In this document: positions 33,206-41,399 of the stretch, one piece after another
Layout: the number at the start of each line of letters is the position of its first letter
How positions within the stretch are numbered: the stretch's first letter is position 1
NCBI RefSeq assembly: GCF_003590775.1
Contig: NZ_QYUM01000002.1
Span: forward strand, 1-64,000
DNA: 64,000 nucleotides
Origin: Sphingomonas cavernae
GTDB taxonomy: Bacteria > Pseudomonadota > Alphaproteobacteria > Sphingomonadales > Sphingomonadaceae
Reading direction: 5' to 3'
Translations under genes and position numbers: made by a program
The notes under the pieces: generated by a model
What the model was told of the DNA's origin: nothing
Databases searched by the model: none
Seen by the model: the letters and a program-made list of their open reading frames with translations, nothing else

Positions 33206-34195
33206 TCAGCGTCCGATACGGGGCGGCGCGCTGGCCGCTTCCTCCGGCAGCACGAAGCTGGCTCTGCGATTGGGGAAATCGACAGTCACGCGCGTGAACA
33301 TCCGCAGCGCATCCATCCCGAGCAACAGCGCGGGCTTGCGTAGCTTGAGCTTGCGAAACGCATAGGCATCACCAAAGGCGATCGGCATGCCGTGCAGCGC
33401 CACGCGCCCGATGCGGAGCTGGTCGACCCGTGTATAGTCCGCATTGAGTACATCGCCGGTCACGCCGATCAGCGATATGGGGGTCACGGCATAACGGCTG
33501 CCCGACTTCAGCAGGCGGCGACGCAAGGCTTCGTTGCCCAGGCTAATCTGCGTGCCCGTATCGACGATGACGTCAATCTTCTCACCGTCGATCGTCGAAT
33601 CCGCGAGGATCAATTGGCCCAGCTTGCGGCGTGCGGTCACAACGATTTCGTCGGGACCGGGCCGAACCGATTGGCCGCGCTTCGCCTCGCTGACGGCAAG
33701 CGTGCGTGCGCGAAAGTCCAGCACAACGCGCTGATTTTGCAAGGTATCTATGCCCAGGATGCCGTGTGCGCCGATGTGCGTACCGCCCAACGCAAGCGCC
33801 TGTATGTCATGCGTCTTGCCGGGCCTGAATCGCAGACCCTGGATATGGACCATCGAGGCATTGCCACCGCCGGTCAGCGTGATGAGCCGCACGTTTCCCG
33901 CAGGCTTGAGCGCAAGCGTGTTCGCCAGCTCGCGTGAGATCACGGTGCGCGTCGCCGCGGTATCGAGTATGAAGGCATAAGGACCCCGCTCTGCGATATG
34001 GATCGCCACCGTCATCCGGTCGGTGTCGTTGATTCCCATATCGATGATGCTCGACGCTGGTTCGAGCATCTCTGCGGCTCCCGGGGCAACCGGTGGCGTG
34101 TTGGCTTCATCCGGACGGGCGGGCGCGATTGGCGCAAGCAATAGCAGCCCGGCACCGATAATCGCCCCAATGGGAAGCCGCTTGAATGCGGCCAT
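33206..34195 (-). CDS. Exported double retropepsin-like aspartic protease
   Basis: A 329-residue protein with a signal peptide or membrane anchor (residues 1-28) and two retropepsin-like half domains in one chain. The first has FILDTAATRTVIS (Asp78-Thr-Ala, then GILGIDTL), the second VIVDTGTQISLG (Asp212-Thr-Gly, then LLLGMDAL). Each half has the Asp-Thr-Ala/Gly and hydrophobic-hydrophobic-Gly elements of the family, so the chain may fold as its own pseudo-dimer, as in pepsins. The start at 34195 is chosen because it begins the signal sequence. Confidence 0.85.
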   Translation of the reverse strand: MAAFKRLPIGAIIGAGLLLLAPIAPARPDEANTPPVAPGAAEMLEPASSIIDMGINDTDRMTVAIHIAERGPYAFILDTAATRTVISRELANTLALKPAGNVRLITLTGGGNASMVHIQGLRFRPGKTHDIQALALGGTHIGAHGILGIDTLQNQRVVLDFRARTLAVSEAKRGQSVRPGPDEIVVTARRKLGQLILADSTIDGEKIDVIVDTGTQISLGNEALRRRLLKSGSRYAVTPISLIGVTGDVLNADYTRVDQLRIGRVALHGMPIAFGDAYAFRKLKLRKPALLLGMDALRMFTRVTVDFPNRRASFVLPEEAASAPPRIGR

Positions 34196-34297
34196 GTCGC
34201 CTCTCCAGCCGCGACCGGCCGACATTGCCGGCGCCTGCCGAGTATAGCGCGAATTGCTCTGCGCCCCAAGCTGATGCTGGATCTGGTGGTCCGCGCC

Positions 34298-35218
34298 TTA
34301 CTCGGCGCCTGGCGGCATGATGACACCCCGTTGCTGCGCCTGCGCCAGCCCTGCAAGACGTTCGGCAAGAAAGTCGATGACTACACGCACGCGCGGCGTG
34401 TGGCGCACCCTTTCGTGTGTGAGCAGCCAAATGCCGCGTTCCTTGCCATGCGTCGGCGGAAGGCATCGGACAAGATCGGGGTCGGTATCGGCGACAAAGC
34501 AGGGGAGCACCGCGAGGCCAATGCCCGAGCGAACCGCCGAAAGCAGGCCGGTCGGCGAATCGTGATGCATCGCAATTGCGTCTACAAGGCCGTTTTCCTC
34601 AAGCCAGGCGCGATAAATCTTCCAGACGCCCGCTCCACCCCCGCCGATAAAGGGGTGGCCGGCCAGTTCCCTTCGCCGCCGCGGCCTGCCATGCGCGGCC
34701 GCATAGTCGCGGCTGCAATAAATGGCCCAGTCGTCGATGGTAATCCGTCGACCGACAAGACCGCCCCCCTCCGGCCGCTCGACGCTGCGCAACGCAACAT
34801 CGGCAGCGCCTGCGGCAAGATCGAGCATCGCATCTGACGTATCAAGCTCGATCCGGATCGCCGGATTCGCCTCGTGCAGATCGCGCAGTATCGGCGCGAG
34901 CACTGTAACCGCGTGGATTTCCTGCGCGGTCAGGCGCACCGTTCCAGTGACTTCGCGTCCCTGTGAGCCAGCCGAATCGGTAAAGGCGTTCGCGGCCGCC
35001 TCGACGGCCTCTGCCCGCTCGACCAGGGCTTCGCCCGCGGGGGTCAGAAAATAACCGGTCTGTCGGCGCTCGAAGAGCGGCAAGCCGACCGTCTGCTCCA
35101 GCGCGGCGACGCGCCTGGCCGCTGTGGTCTGGCTCACGCGCAGCGCACGCCCCGCCGCAAGCGTGCTGCCTGTCCGCGCAACCGCGAGAAAATAGCGAAG
35201 GTCGTTCCAGTCGAGCAT
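34298..35218 (-). CDS. LysR-family transcriptional regulator
   Basis: A 306-residue regulator. The N-terminal winged helix-turn-helix is DLRYFLAVARTGSTLAAGRALRVSQTTAARRVAALEQTVGLPLFERRQTGYFLT (about 5-60), and a two-lobed effector domain fills the rest. It is divergent from the UrcA gene across about 120 bases, which could be its target by LysR habit; no T-N11-A box was assigned with confidence. The effector is unknown. Confidence 0.93.
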   Translation of the reverse strand: MLDWNDLRYFLAVARTGSTLAAGRALRVSQTTAARRVAALEQTVGLPLFERRQTGYFLTPAGEALVERAEAVEAAANAFTDSAGSQGREVTGTVRLTAQEIHAVTVLAPILRDLHEANPAIRIELDTSDAMLDLAAGAADVALRSVERPEGGGLVGRRITIDDWAIYCSRDYAAAHGRPRRRRELAGHPFIGGGGAGVWKIYRAWLEENGLVDAIAMHHDSPTGLLSAVRSGIGLAVLPCFVADTDPDLVRCLPPTHGKERGIWLLTHERVRHTPRVRVVIDFLAERLAGLAQAQQRGVIMPPGAE

Positions 35219-35340
35219 GGCCTATTCTGCACTTTTGCAGAACGGGTGCGCAACATCGTTGTTCGTCTCGACTCGCCGGAACAGGTATTAAGGCGTCAGC
35301 GCCACCGGCGCGAATTGACCAGAATCCCCAGGAGACAGTG

Positions 35341-35664
35341 ATGAAGACGATGCTTGCGCTCACCGCGCTTGCCGGAGCGCTGTATGTTGCGCCGGCAACC
35401 GCCCAGTCCCCGGCTGATGGCACGAACACGCGCGTCGTGCGCTATGCCGACCTTGATCTTGGCACCGAAAAGGGGCGCGACGCGCTCGACCGTCGGATCC
35501 GTGTTGCCGTCTCGGCCGCATGCGGCACCGCCTCGAGCGTCGACCCCGAAGGGAAGCGCGAGGTGCGGCGTTGCAAGGCCGACACCCTGGCGCATGTCGC
35601 GGCCCAGCGCGATCAGGCGATCGCGAGCCTGCAAACCGCCCCCACGTTGCTCGCGTCCCAGTAA
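35341..35664 (+). CDS. UrcA-family secreted protein
   Basis: A 107-residue protein with a signal peptide (residues 1-22, cut after ATA) and a short mature part containing VRYADLDLGTEKGRDALDRRIRVAVSAACG and a paired Cys in VRRCKADTLA. This is the UrcA family, named from a urate-related locus but functionally open. The ribosome site AGGAGAC precedes the ATG at 35341; a GTG three bases earlier is an alternative. Confidence 0.85.
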   Translation: MKTMLALTALAGALYVAPATAQSPADGTNTRVVRYADLDLGTEKGRDALDRRIRVAVSAACGTASSVDPEGKREVRRCKADTLAHVAAQRDQAIASLQTAPTLLASQ

Positions 35665-35677
35665 TCGGCCTCTGCCC

Positions 35678-35705
35678 GCCCTCTCCCGATATTCCGGGAG
35701 AGGGC
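35678..35705 (+). terminator. Perfect 10-bp hairpin after the UrcA gene
   Basis: GCCCTCTCCC and GGGAGAGGGC pair perfectly around an 8-base loop, 13 bases after the UrcA stop. No T-run follows. It may end or protect the UrcA transcript, or be a remnant of an intergenic repeat. Confidence 0.5.
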
Positions 35706-35806
35706 AAAGGGTGTTCATAGCAACCGACGCTCCCGCTCCCCTTGCCCTGATCACGCTCCAGCGCCTATCCCGCTGGAATGACCATTGCACCGTTCCGGGG
35801 CTGCCG

Positions 35807-37195
35807 ATGACCGACCTCTCCGCCCTCCTCCAGCCCGACAAGGGCCAGCCAGCCCGTGCCATCCATCTCGTCGATGCCGATGGCTATGACGCCTGGCTGA
35901 AAACCCAGCCAGTGCGTCACCGCACCGCCATCACTGCGCAGAAGCTGACACCAACCGCGTTCGCCAGTGCCATTCTGCCCGGCGACAATGCCGATGACTG
36001 GTCGGTGGTCAGCGTCGTCGCCGATGTCGACAAGCTGTCGAGCTGGTGTCTCGCCAGGCTGGCGGAAACGCTGCCTGAAGGCACATACAGAGTCGAGGGC
36101 GCCGAGCCCGGCCCCGCGACGTTCGGCTGGCTCACGGCGCAATACCGCTTCGAGAAGTATAGGAAGGCCGACAAGGCGCAGGGCCCGCGCGTGCTGCTGA
36201 CCGGAGAGATCGCGAAGATCGCCGAAACCGTCAGGCTCGCCGAGGCCACTGCGCTGGTGCGTGATCTCGTCAACACGCCCGCGCTCGATCTCGGGCCCGG
36301 CGAGCTCGAGGCCAAAGCCGAAAAACTGGCGAAGAAGCACGACGCCGCGCTGACCGTCACCAAGGGGCACGAGCTCGAAGCCGGCTATCCGATGATCCAC
36401 GCCGTCGGCATGGCGGCCGACAAGAAGCACGCGCCGCGCCTGATCGAGCTGGTCTGGGGCAATCCCAAGCATCCGCGCGTGGCGATCATAGGCAAGGGCG
36501 TCTGCTTCGACAGCGGCGGGCTCGACATCAAGCCCGGCGCAGGCATGCGGCTGATGAAGAAGGACATGGGCGGTGCAGCGCACGCGCTGGCGTTGGCCAG
36601 GCTCATTATGGAGCACCGTCTGCCCATCCGGCTCCACATGCTAATCCCCGCTGTTGAAAACGCGATCGCGGGCAATGCCATGCGTCCGGGCGACGTGCTG
36701 AAAAGCCGCAAGGGTCTGACCGTCGAGATCACCAATACCGACGCCGAAGGCAGGCTGATCCTTGCCGATGCACTTGCGAAGGCGGTCGAGGACGAGCCCG
36801 AGCTCATCATCGACTTCGCAACGCTGACGGGGGCGGCGCGCGTCGCGCTCGGTCCCGATCTCCCGGCGATGTTCGCCAATGACGACGCGCTGGCCGAAGA
36901 CCTGCTGGGCGGCGGGACCGCGGAGGACGACCCGCTCTGGCGACTGCCGCTCTGGCAGGGTTATGGTGAAATGCTCAAATCGGACATCGCCGACCTCAAC
37001 AACTCCCCCGATGGCGGCTTTGCCGGATCGGTAACCGCCGCGCTCTTCCTCGAGAAATTCGTGCCCAAGGACACGCCTTGGGCGCATTTCGATACCTTCG
37101 CCTGGCGCCCCGCCGCCAAACCCGGCCGTCCGAAGGGCGGCGACGCACTCGGGCTTCGCGCGGCCTGGGCCGTCCTCAAATCCCGATTCGGATGA
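35807..37195 (+). CDS. Leucyl aminopeptidase family M17 protein
   Basis: Dizinc aminopeptidase removing N-terminal residues. The 462 residues have the variable N-terminal domain (about 1-150) and the catalytic domain with GKGVCFDSGGLDIKPGAGMRLMKKDMGGAA (metal-binding Lys and Asp) and the signature NTDAEGRLILADAL. The ATG at 35807 is used; the frame is open far upstream through the UrcA gene and is rejected there. The stop overlaps the amidohydrolase start as ATGA, suggesting linked peptide breakdown. Confidence 0.92.
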   Translation: MTDLSALLQPDKGQPARAIHLVDADGYDAWLKTQPVRHRTAITAQKLTPTAFASAILPGDNADDWSVVSVVADVDKLSSWCLARLAETLPEGTYRVEGAEPGPATFGWLTAQYRFEKYRKADKAQGPRVLLTGEIAKIAETVRLAEATALVRDLVNTPALDLGPGELEAKAEKLAKKHDAALTVTKGHELEAGYPMIHAVGMAADKKHAPRLIELVWGNPKHPRVAIIGKGVCFDSGGLDIKPGAGMRLMKKDMGGAAHALALARLIMEHRLPIRLHMLIPAVENAIAGNAMRPGDVLKSRKGLTVEITNTDAEGRLILADALAKAVEDEPELIIDFATLTGAARVALGPDLPAMFANDDALAEDLLGGGTAEDDPLWRLPLWQGYGEMLKSDIADLNNSPDGGFAGSVTAALFLEKFVPKDTPWAHFDTFAWRPAAKPGRPKGGDALGLRAAWAVLKSRFG

Positions 37196-38646
37196 TCTCA
37201 ATGCTCAAGAAATGGATTGCCGCTGTTCTGCTGGTCGCCGGAGCGATCAATGGTGCGTCCGCGCGCGAAAATGCCGATCTCGTCATTCGCGGCGCGACCA
37301 TCGTCGATGTCGCTGCGGGCAAACTGATCGAAGGGCACGCTATTGCCGTGCGCGGCGGCGACATCATCGCAGTCGACAGCGAAAAGGTGATCGATCGCCG
37401 TTATCAGCCGTCGCGGACCATCGACGCCGCCGGACAATATGTCATGCCCGGCCTTTGGGACATGCATGTCCATTTCGGCGGTGGCGAAGCGCTGATCGAG
37501 GAAAACAAGGCGCTGCTGCCGCTTTACCTCGCTTACGGGATCACCAGCGTGCGCGATTGCGCCGCCGACATCAGCAACGCCGTCTTGCGCTGGCGCGCGC
37601 AGGTGGCGGCAGGCGAACTGGTCGGTCCCAATATCTACACTTCGGGTCCCAAGCTCGAAGGGCCCAAACCGCTCTGGAAGGGCACGATCGAGGTCGACAG
37701 TCCGGCCGAGGTCGACGCCGCGCTCGACCGGCTGCAGGCCATGCGCGTCGATTTCGTCAAGATCACCGACAACACGCTGCGCCCCGAAATCTTCCTCTAC
37801 GCACTGAAGGCCGCCAAAGCGCGCGGGCTCAAGACGTCGGCGCATATTCCCTATGCGCTCACCGTCGAGCAGGCGGTCGCCGGCGGCCTCTCCTCCGTCG
37901 AACATGGCGACTATCTCATCAAAGCGGGATCAACCGAGGAAGTGCAAATCTCGAAAGACTATGCCGAAAAGAAGCTTACTTATGCCCAGGCGTCGGACAA
38001 GCTGGTCGACACTTTCGATCCAGCACTGGCGCGCAAGGAGTTCCGCAAGCTGGGCAGCCTGGGCCTCTATGTGACGCCGACGCAGAACATGGGGCGCATC
38101 CTCGCTTATCTAGACCGTGAGGATCACAGCAAGGATGCCGCGCTTTCGCTGATTGGCCCGGGCTTGCGCGAAACCTATAACTGGCGTGTCGAGCGCGCCG
38201 CCAAGGCCGATGCAGCCGCGATAGAGCGCCGCCACCGCAAATATGAGCTGAGCGCTACGCTGCTCCCGCTGATGCGCGACGCGGGCATCTCCATCCTTGC
38301 GGGCACCGATGCGGGCTATCTCAACTCGTTCAATTATCCCGGCCAGGGATTGCACGACGAGCTCGCCCGCTTCGTCGAATCGGGACTTACGCCAACGGAA
38401 GCGCTGCACACCTCGGTGATCAACGGACCCAAATTCCTCGGCAAGCAAGCGCGCTACGGCGCGATCGCCCCGGGCAAGGCCGCGGATATCCTGTTGCTCG
38501 GCGCCAATCCCCTCGCCGATATCGCGGCAACGCGCGACATCCGCGCCGTGGTGCGTGCGGGCGCCGTGTACGATCGCGCCACGCTCGATGGCCTTCTCGC
38601 CAGCGCGCGCGAAAATGCCGCAAAACCCGTAACGGAGATAAAATAA
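37192..38646 (+). CDS. Exported amidohydrolase
   Basis: A 484-residue metal-dependent hydrolase of the imidazolonepropionase/prolidase-like branch, with a signal peptide (about residues 4-24). The metal site DMHVHFGG follows YVMPGLWD, further ligands are in KTSAHIPY and SSVEHGDYL, and LAGTDAGYLNSF carries the catalytic Asp. Related exported enzymes hydrolyse Xaa-Pro or cyclic amide bonds; the substrate here is unknown. It overlaps the M17 peptidase by four bases, so the two are probably co-expressed. An inner ATG at 37201 is an alternative start. Confidence 0.88.
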   Translation: MISMLKKWIAAVLLVAGAINGASARENADLVIRGATIVDVAAGKLIEGHAIAVRGGDIIAVDSEKVIDRRYQPSRTIDAAGQYVMPGLWDMHVHFGGGEALIEENKALLPLYLAYGITSVRDCAADISNAVLRWRAQVAAGELVGPNIYTSGPKLEGPKPLWKGTIEVDSPAEVDAALDRLQAMRVDFVKITDNTLRPEIFLYALKAAKARGLKTSAHIPYALTVEQAVAGGLSSVEHGDYLIKAGSTEEVQISKDYAEKKLTYAQASDKLVDTFDPALARKEFRKLGSLGLYVTPTQNMGRILAYLDREDHSKDAALSLIGPGLRETYNWRVERAAKADAAAIERRHRKYELSATLLPLMRDAGISILAGTDAGYLNSFNYPGQGLHDELARFVESGLTPTEALHTSVINGPKFLGKQARYGAIAPGKAADILLLGANPLADIAATRDIRAVVRAGAVYDRATLDGLLASARENAAKPVTEIK

Positions 38647-38670
38647 CCCCAAAGCGGGAAACCGCAGGGG
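38647..38670 (+). terminator. Hairpin after the amidohydrolase gene
   Basis: CCCC...GCGG-GAAA-CCGC...GGGG forms an interrupted stem with a GAAA loop directly after the stop codon. There is no T-run, so it is a weak or Rho-assisted end. Confidence 0.4.
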
Positions 38671-38733
38671 CAATAGCGCGTTATGCCATGACGTAGCCGT
38701 TCCGAATGGCGGAAAAACGGCGTCAGAGGTGGC

Positions 38734-39090
38734 ATGGCAGTGAACAGGGCGTTGAACGGATGGATGGAAACGCTGACCGACTATGTGCGGTCGGGTGAAC
38801 CGGATCTCACCAACCGGCAAATGGCACTGCTCCTTGTCGTCTATCTCAAGCCAGGCCCTCACACCGTCCGTGGACTCGCCCAGGTTCTCAACGTGTCAAA
38901 GCCCGTTGTAACACGCGCCTTGAACAAGCTGGGTGCGCTCGGCTATCTGCGCCGCCAGCGCGACGATGCGGACCGCCGCAATATCTTCGTCGCACAGACG
39001 CGTGAAGGGGCAGATTTTCTTGAAGGCTTCGGTGGACTCATCGCCCGCAGAGGGCACGACACGGACACCCGGCAGCGCCGGCGCGCGTAA
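38734..39090 (+). CDS. MarR-type winged-helix regulator
   Basis: A 118-residue protein with one MarR-like DNA-binding domain: NRQMALLLVVYLKPGPHTVRGLAQVLNVSKPVVTRALNKLGALGYLRRQRDDADRRN, including the recognition helix and the DxRR wing. The C-terminus is polar (GHDTDTRQRRRA). Its end overlaps the following NlpC/P60 gene by about 59 bases in another frame, so the two are tightly linked. The ligand is unknown. Confidence 0.85.
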   Translation: MAVNRALNGWMETLTDYVRSGEPDLTNRQMALLLVVYLKPGPHTVRGLAQVLNVSKPVVTRALNKLGALGYLRRQRDDADRRNIFVAQTREGADFLEGFGGLIARRGHDTDTRQRRRA

Positions 39091-39940
39091 GCATTTCGGG
39101 CTGACCGGCCCTTCGGTCGTCCTCGATCGCCGCGTCAACGCGGTGCGCGGCGACATTGCCGACATCGCGCTCGCGGGTACGCTGTTCGCCCCGCATTATG
39201 CCCGTCCGATGGAGCGCCGCTGCGTCGTCGCGACCGCGGCAGTGCGCGCGAAGGCGAATGACGATGCCGAACTGGTCTCGGAACTTCTCCACGGCGAGGC
39301 CTTTGAAGTGATCGACCTCAGCGGCGGCTGGGCGTGGGGCTATTCGGCGCACGATCACTATATCGGCTATGTCCGTGAAGAGGCGCTCGGCATAGCGCGA
39401 CCGGGTATGTGGCGCGTCAGCGCGCGTAGCGCGACGCTGCGCGATGCACCGGCCGCAGACGCAAAGGCGATTGGCACATTGTCTATGGGTGCGATCGTCG
39501 ACGGCAGTGTCGGTGACGGCTGGCTGCTCACCGACGAGGGCGCCATCGATCGTGCCGAACTCGTCGAGGCTAATACGCGGCTCGACCCCGTCGATCAGGC
39601 GGAAAAGCTCCTCGGCGCCCCCTATTTGATGGGTGGCCGGAGCGAACATGGCATCGATTGTTCGGCGCTTGTCCAGATCACACTTTCCTTTGCGGGCGTG
39701 GCAACACCGCGCGACAGCGATCAGCAGGCTGAAAGCCTCGGCCAACCCCTTGCCGCGGGGTCCCCGCTCCAGCGCGGCGACCTCGCCTTCTTCCCGGGAC
39801 ATGTTGCAATTATGCTCGACGCCGAACGGATCATCCACGCCAACGGCCGTGCCGGCGCGGTCAGCATCGAGCCGCTTGCCGATCTGCTCGCCCGGCTGCC
39901 TGCCGATGATGCCGCCGCCATGACGGTGCGCCGGCCATGA
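39032..39940 (+). CDS. NlpC/P60 peptidase with SH3-like domains
   Basis: A 302-residue cell-wall or peptide endopeptidase. Two bacterial SH3-like segments (about 60-115 and 130-180) precede the NlpC/P60 domain with catalytic Cys210 in HGIDCSALVQ and His257 in FFPGHVAIML. No signal peptide is visible. The start is uncertain: GTG at 39032 is preferred (AAGG six bases upstream), with TTG at 39020 as alternative, and all options overlap the MarR gene. Its stop overlaps argC as ATGA. Confidence 0.87.
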   Translation: MDSSPAEGTTRTPGSAGARKHFGLTGPSVVLDRRVNAVRGDIADIALAGTLFAPHYARPMERRCVVATAAVRAKANDDAELVSELLHGEAFEVIDLSGGWAWGYSAHDHYIGYVREEALGIARPGMWRVSARSATLRDAPAADAKAIGTLSMGAIVDGSVGDGWLLTDEGAIDRAELVEANTRLDPVDQAEKLLGAPYLMGGRSEHGIDCSALVQITLSFAGVATPRDSDQQAESLGQPLAAGSPLQRGDLAFFPGHVAIMLDAERIIHANGRAGAVSIEPLADLLARLPADDAAAMTVRRP

Positions 39941-40881
39941 GCGTCAAGGTCTTCATTGACGGCGCTGTCGGCACCACAGGGCTCGAAATCCGCGAGCGGC
40001 TGGAAGGCCGTGGCGATCTTTCGGTCGCGACATTGCCAGATGCGTTGCGCAAGGACGCGAACGCACGACGGGACGCGCTCAATGGCGCAGATATCGTCAT
40101 ATTGTGCCTTCCCGACGACGCCGCGCGCGAAGCGGTCGCGCTGATCGAAAACCCCGCGGTCAAGGTGATCGACGCCTCGACCGCACACCGCGTCGCTACG
40201 GGCTGGACCTATGGTTTCGCCGAGCTCGAGCCCGATCAGCGCCAACGGCTTTCGGGCGCGACACGCATCTCTAATCCCGGCTGTTATCCGACGGGCTTTC
40301 TGGCGCTGGTCCGTCCGCTCGTACGCGAAGGCCTGATCCCCGCGGACTGGCCACTCACGCTCAACGCGACCTCGGGCTATTCGGGCGGCGGAAAGTCGAT
40401 GATCGCGGCATTCGAGGATGCCGAAGCGCCCGACGCCACCGATACTGCCTTCCGCATCTATGGCCTGGACCTCGCGCACAAGCACGTGCCCGAGATGCAG
40501 ACGCATGGCGGCCTGTCGCATCCCCCGATTTTCGCGCCGGCAGTGGTACGCACCTACCGCGGCATGATCGTCGAGGTGCCGCTCCAGCTCCGCGCCATGG
40601 CGTCCGCGCCCAGCCTGACCCAGATCCACGACGCGCTCGCGGCCGCCTATGACGGCAGCAAGCTCGTCACGGTCAAAGCAACCGACGATACCTCGCTGCT
40701 GACGCTTGAACAGACGGCTGATACCGATCGACTCGACCTGTACGTTTACGGCAACGAGGCTACGGGTCAGGCGCGGCTCATCGCGATCCTCGACAATCTG
40801 GGCAAGGGCGCTGCGGGCGCAGCAGTCCAGAACCTCAATATCGCCGCCGGCCTCGACGAACTGGCTGGTCTCAAACTCTGA
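39937..40881 (+). CDS. argC: N-acetyl-gamma-glutamyl-phosphate reductase (type 2)
   Basis: NADPH-dependent third step of arginine synthesis. At 314 residues it is the short type 2 form. The Rossmann start VFIDGAVGTTGLEIRERL, the catalytic Cys116 in SNPGCYPTG, SGYSGGGKSMI and HKHVPEMQ are all visible. It is unusual for an arg gene to be translationally coupled to an NlpC/P60 hydrolase; no other arg gene is in the window. Confidence 0.95.
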   Translation: MSVKVFIDGAVGTTGLEIRERLEGRGDLSVATLPDALRKDANARRDALNGADIVILCLPDDAAREAVALIENPAVKVIDASTAHRVATGWTYGFAELEPDQRQRLSGATRISNPGCYPTGFLALVRPLVREGLIPADWPLTLNATSGYSGGGKSMIAAFEDAEAPDATDTAFRIYGLDLAHKHVPEMQTHGGLSHPPIFAPAVVRTYRGMIVEVPLQLRAMASAPSLTQIHDALAAAYDGSKLVTVKATDDTSLLTLEQTADTDRLDLYVYGNEATGQARLIAILDNLGKGAAGAAVQNLNIAAGLDELAGLKL

Positions 40882-40952
40882 ACTATAGGCAGATTGTCAT
40901 TCGCCCGATTTGAGCGCACCCTCCGCCACGACAATGAGAGAGGGGGGCTCAA

Positions 40953-41390
40953 ATGGCTGATGCTGTGCAAGTCAAGGTACCGACCTGGTTCTGGGTCGTC
41001 GCGGTGCTGGCGCTGCTTTGGGAACTGATGGGCGTCGCCGCCTATGTCAGCGACGTCACCATGACGCAGGCCGATCTCGCCGCGCTGCCCGAGGGGCAAC
41101 GCCAGCTCTATGCCACAATGCCACCGTGGGTAACCGCGGCCTATGCGATAGCGGTGTTCGGCGGCGCGTTGGGCGCGATGGCGCTTCTGATGCGCCGCAA
41201 CTGGGCGCGGATGCTCTTCATCATCTCGATGATCGCCGTGATCTGCCAGTTCGGCTGGTCTTTCGGCATCGCCAGGGCGCACGAGATCGTCGGCGCCAAT
41301 GCGCTGCTCTTCCCCGCGCTTATCGTCCTGATCGCGATCGCGCTCGTGTGGTTCTCCGGCATGTCCACCAGGCGCGGCTGGCTGCGGTAG
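40953..41390 (+). CDS. Four-helix membrane protein, unknown function
   Basis: A 145-residue protein with four predicted membrane helices (about 11-31, 58-78, 84-104 and 115-135), no recognised motif and a basic C-terminus (STRRGWLR). Such small sphingomonad membrane proteins are often annotated only as conserved. It ends ten bases before the alkylsulfatase gene and may share its transcript. Confidence 0.75.
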   Translation: MADAVQVKVPTWFWVVAVLALLWELMGVAAYVSDVTMTQADLAALPEGQRQLYATMPPWVTAAYAIAVFGGALGAMALLMRRNWARMLFIISMIAVICQFGWSFGIARAHEIVGANALLFPALIVLIAIALVWFSGMSTRRGWLR

Positions 41391-41399
41391 GGGCTAGCG

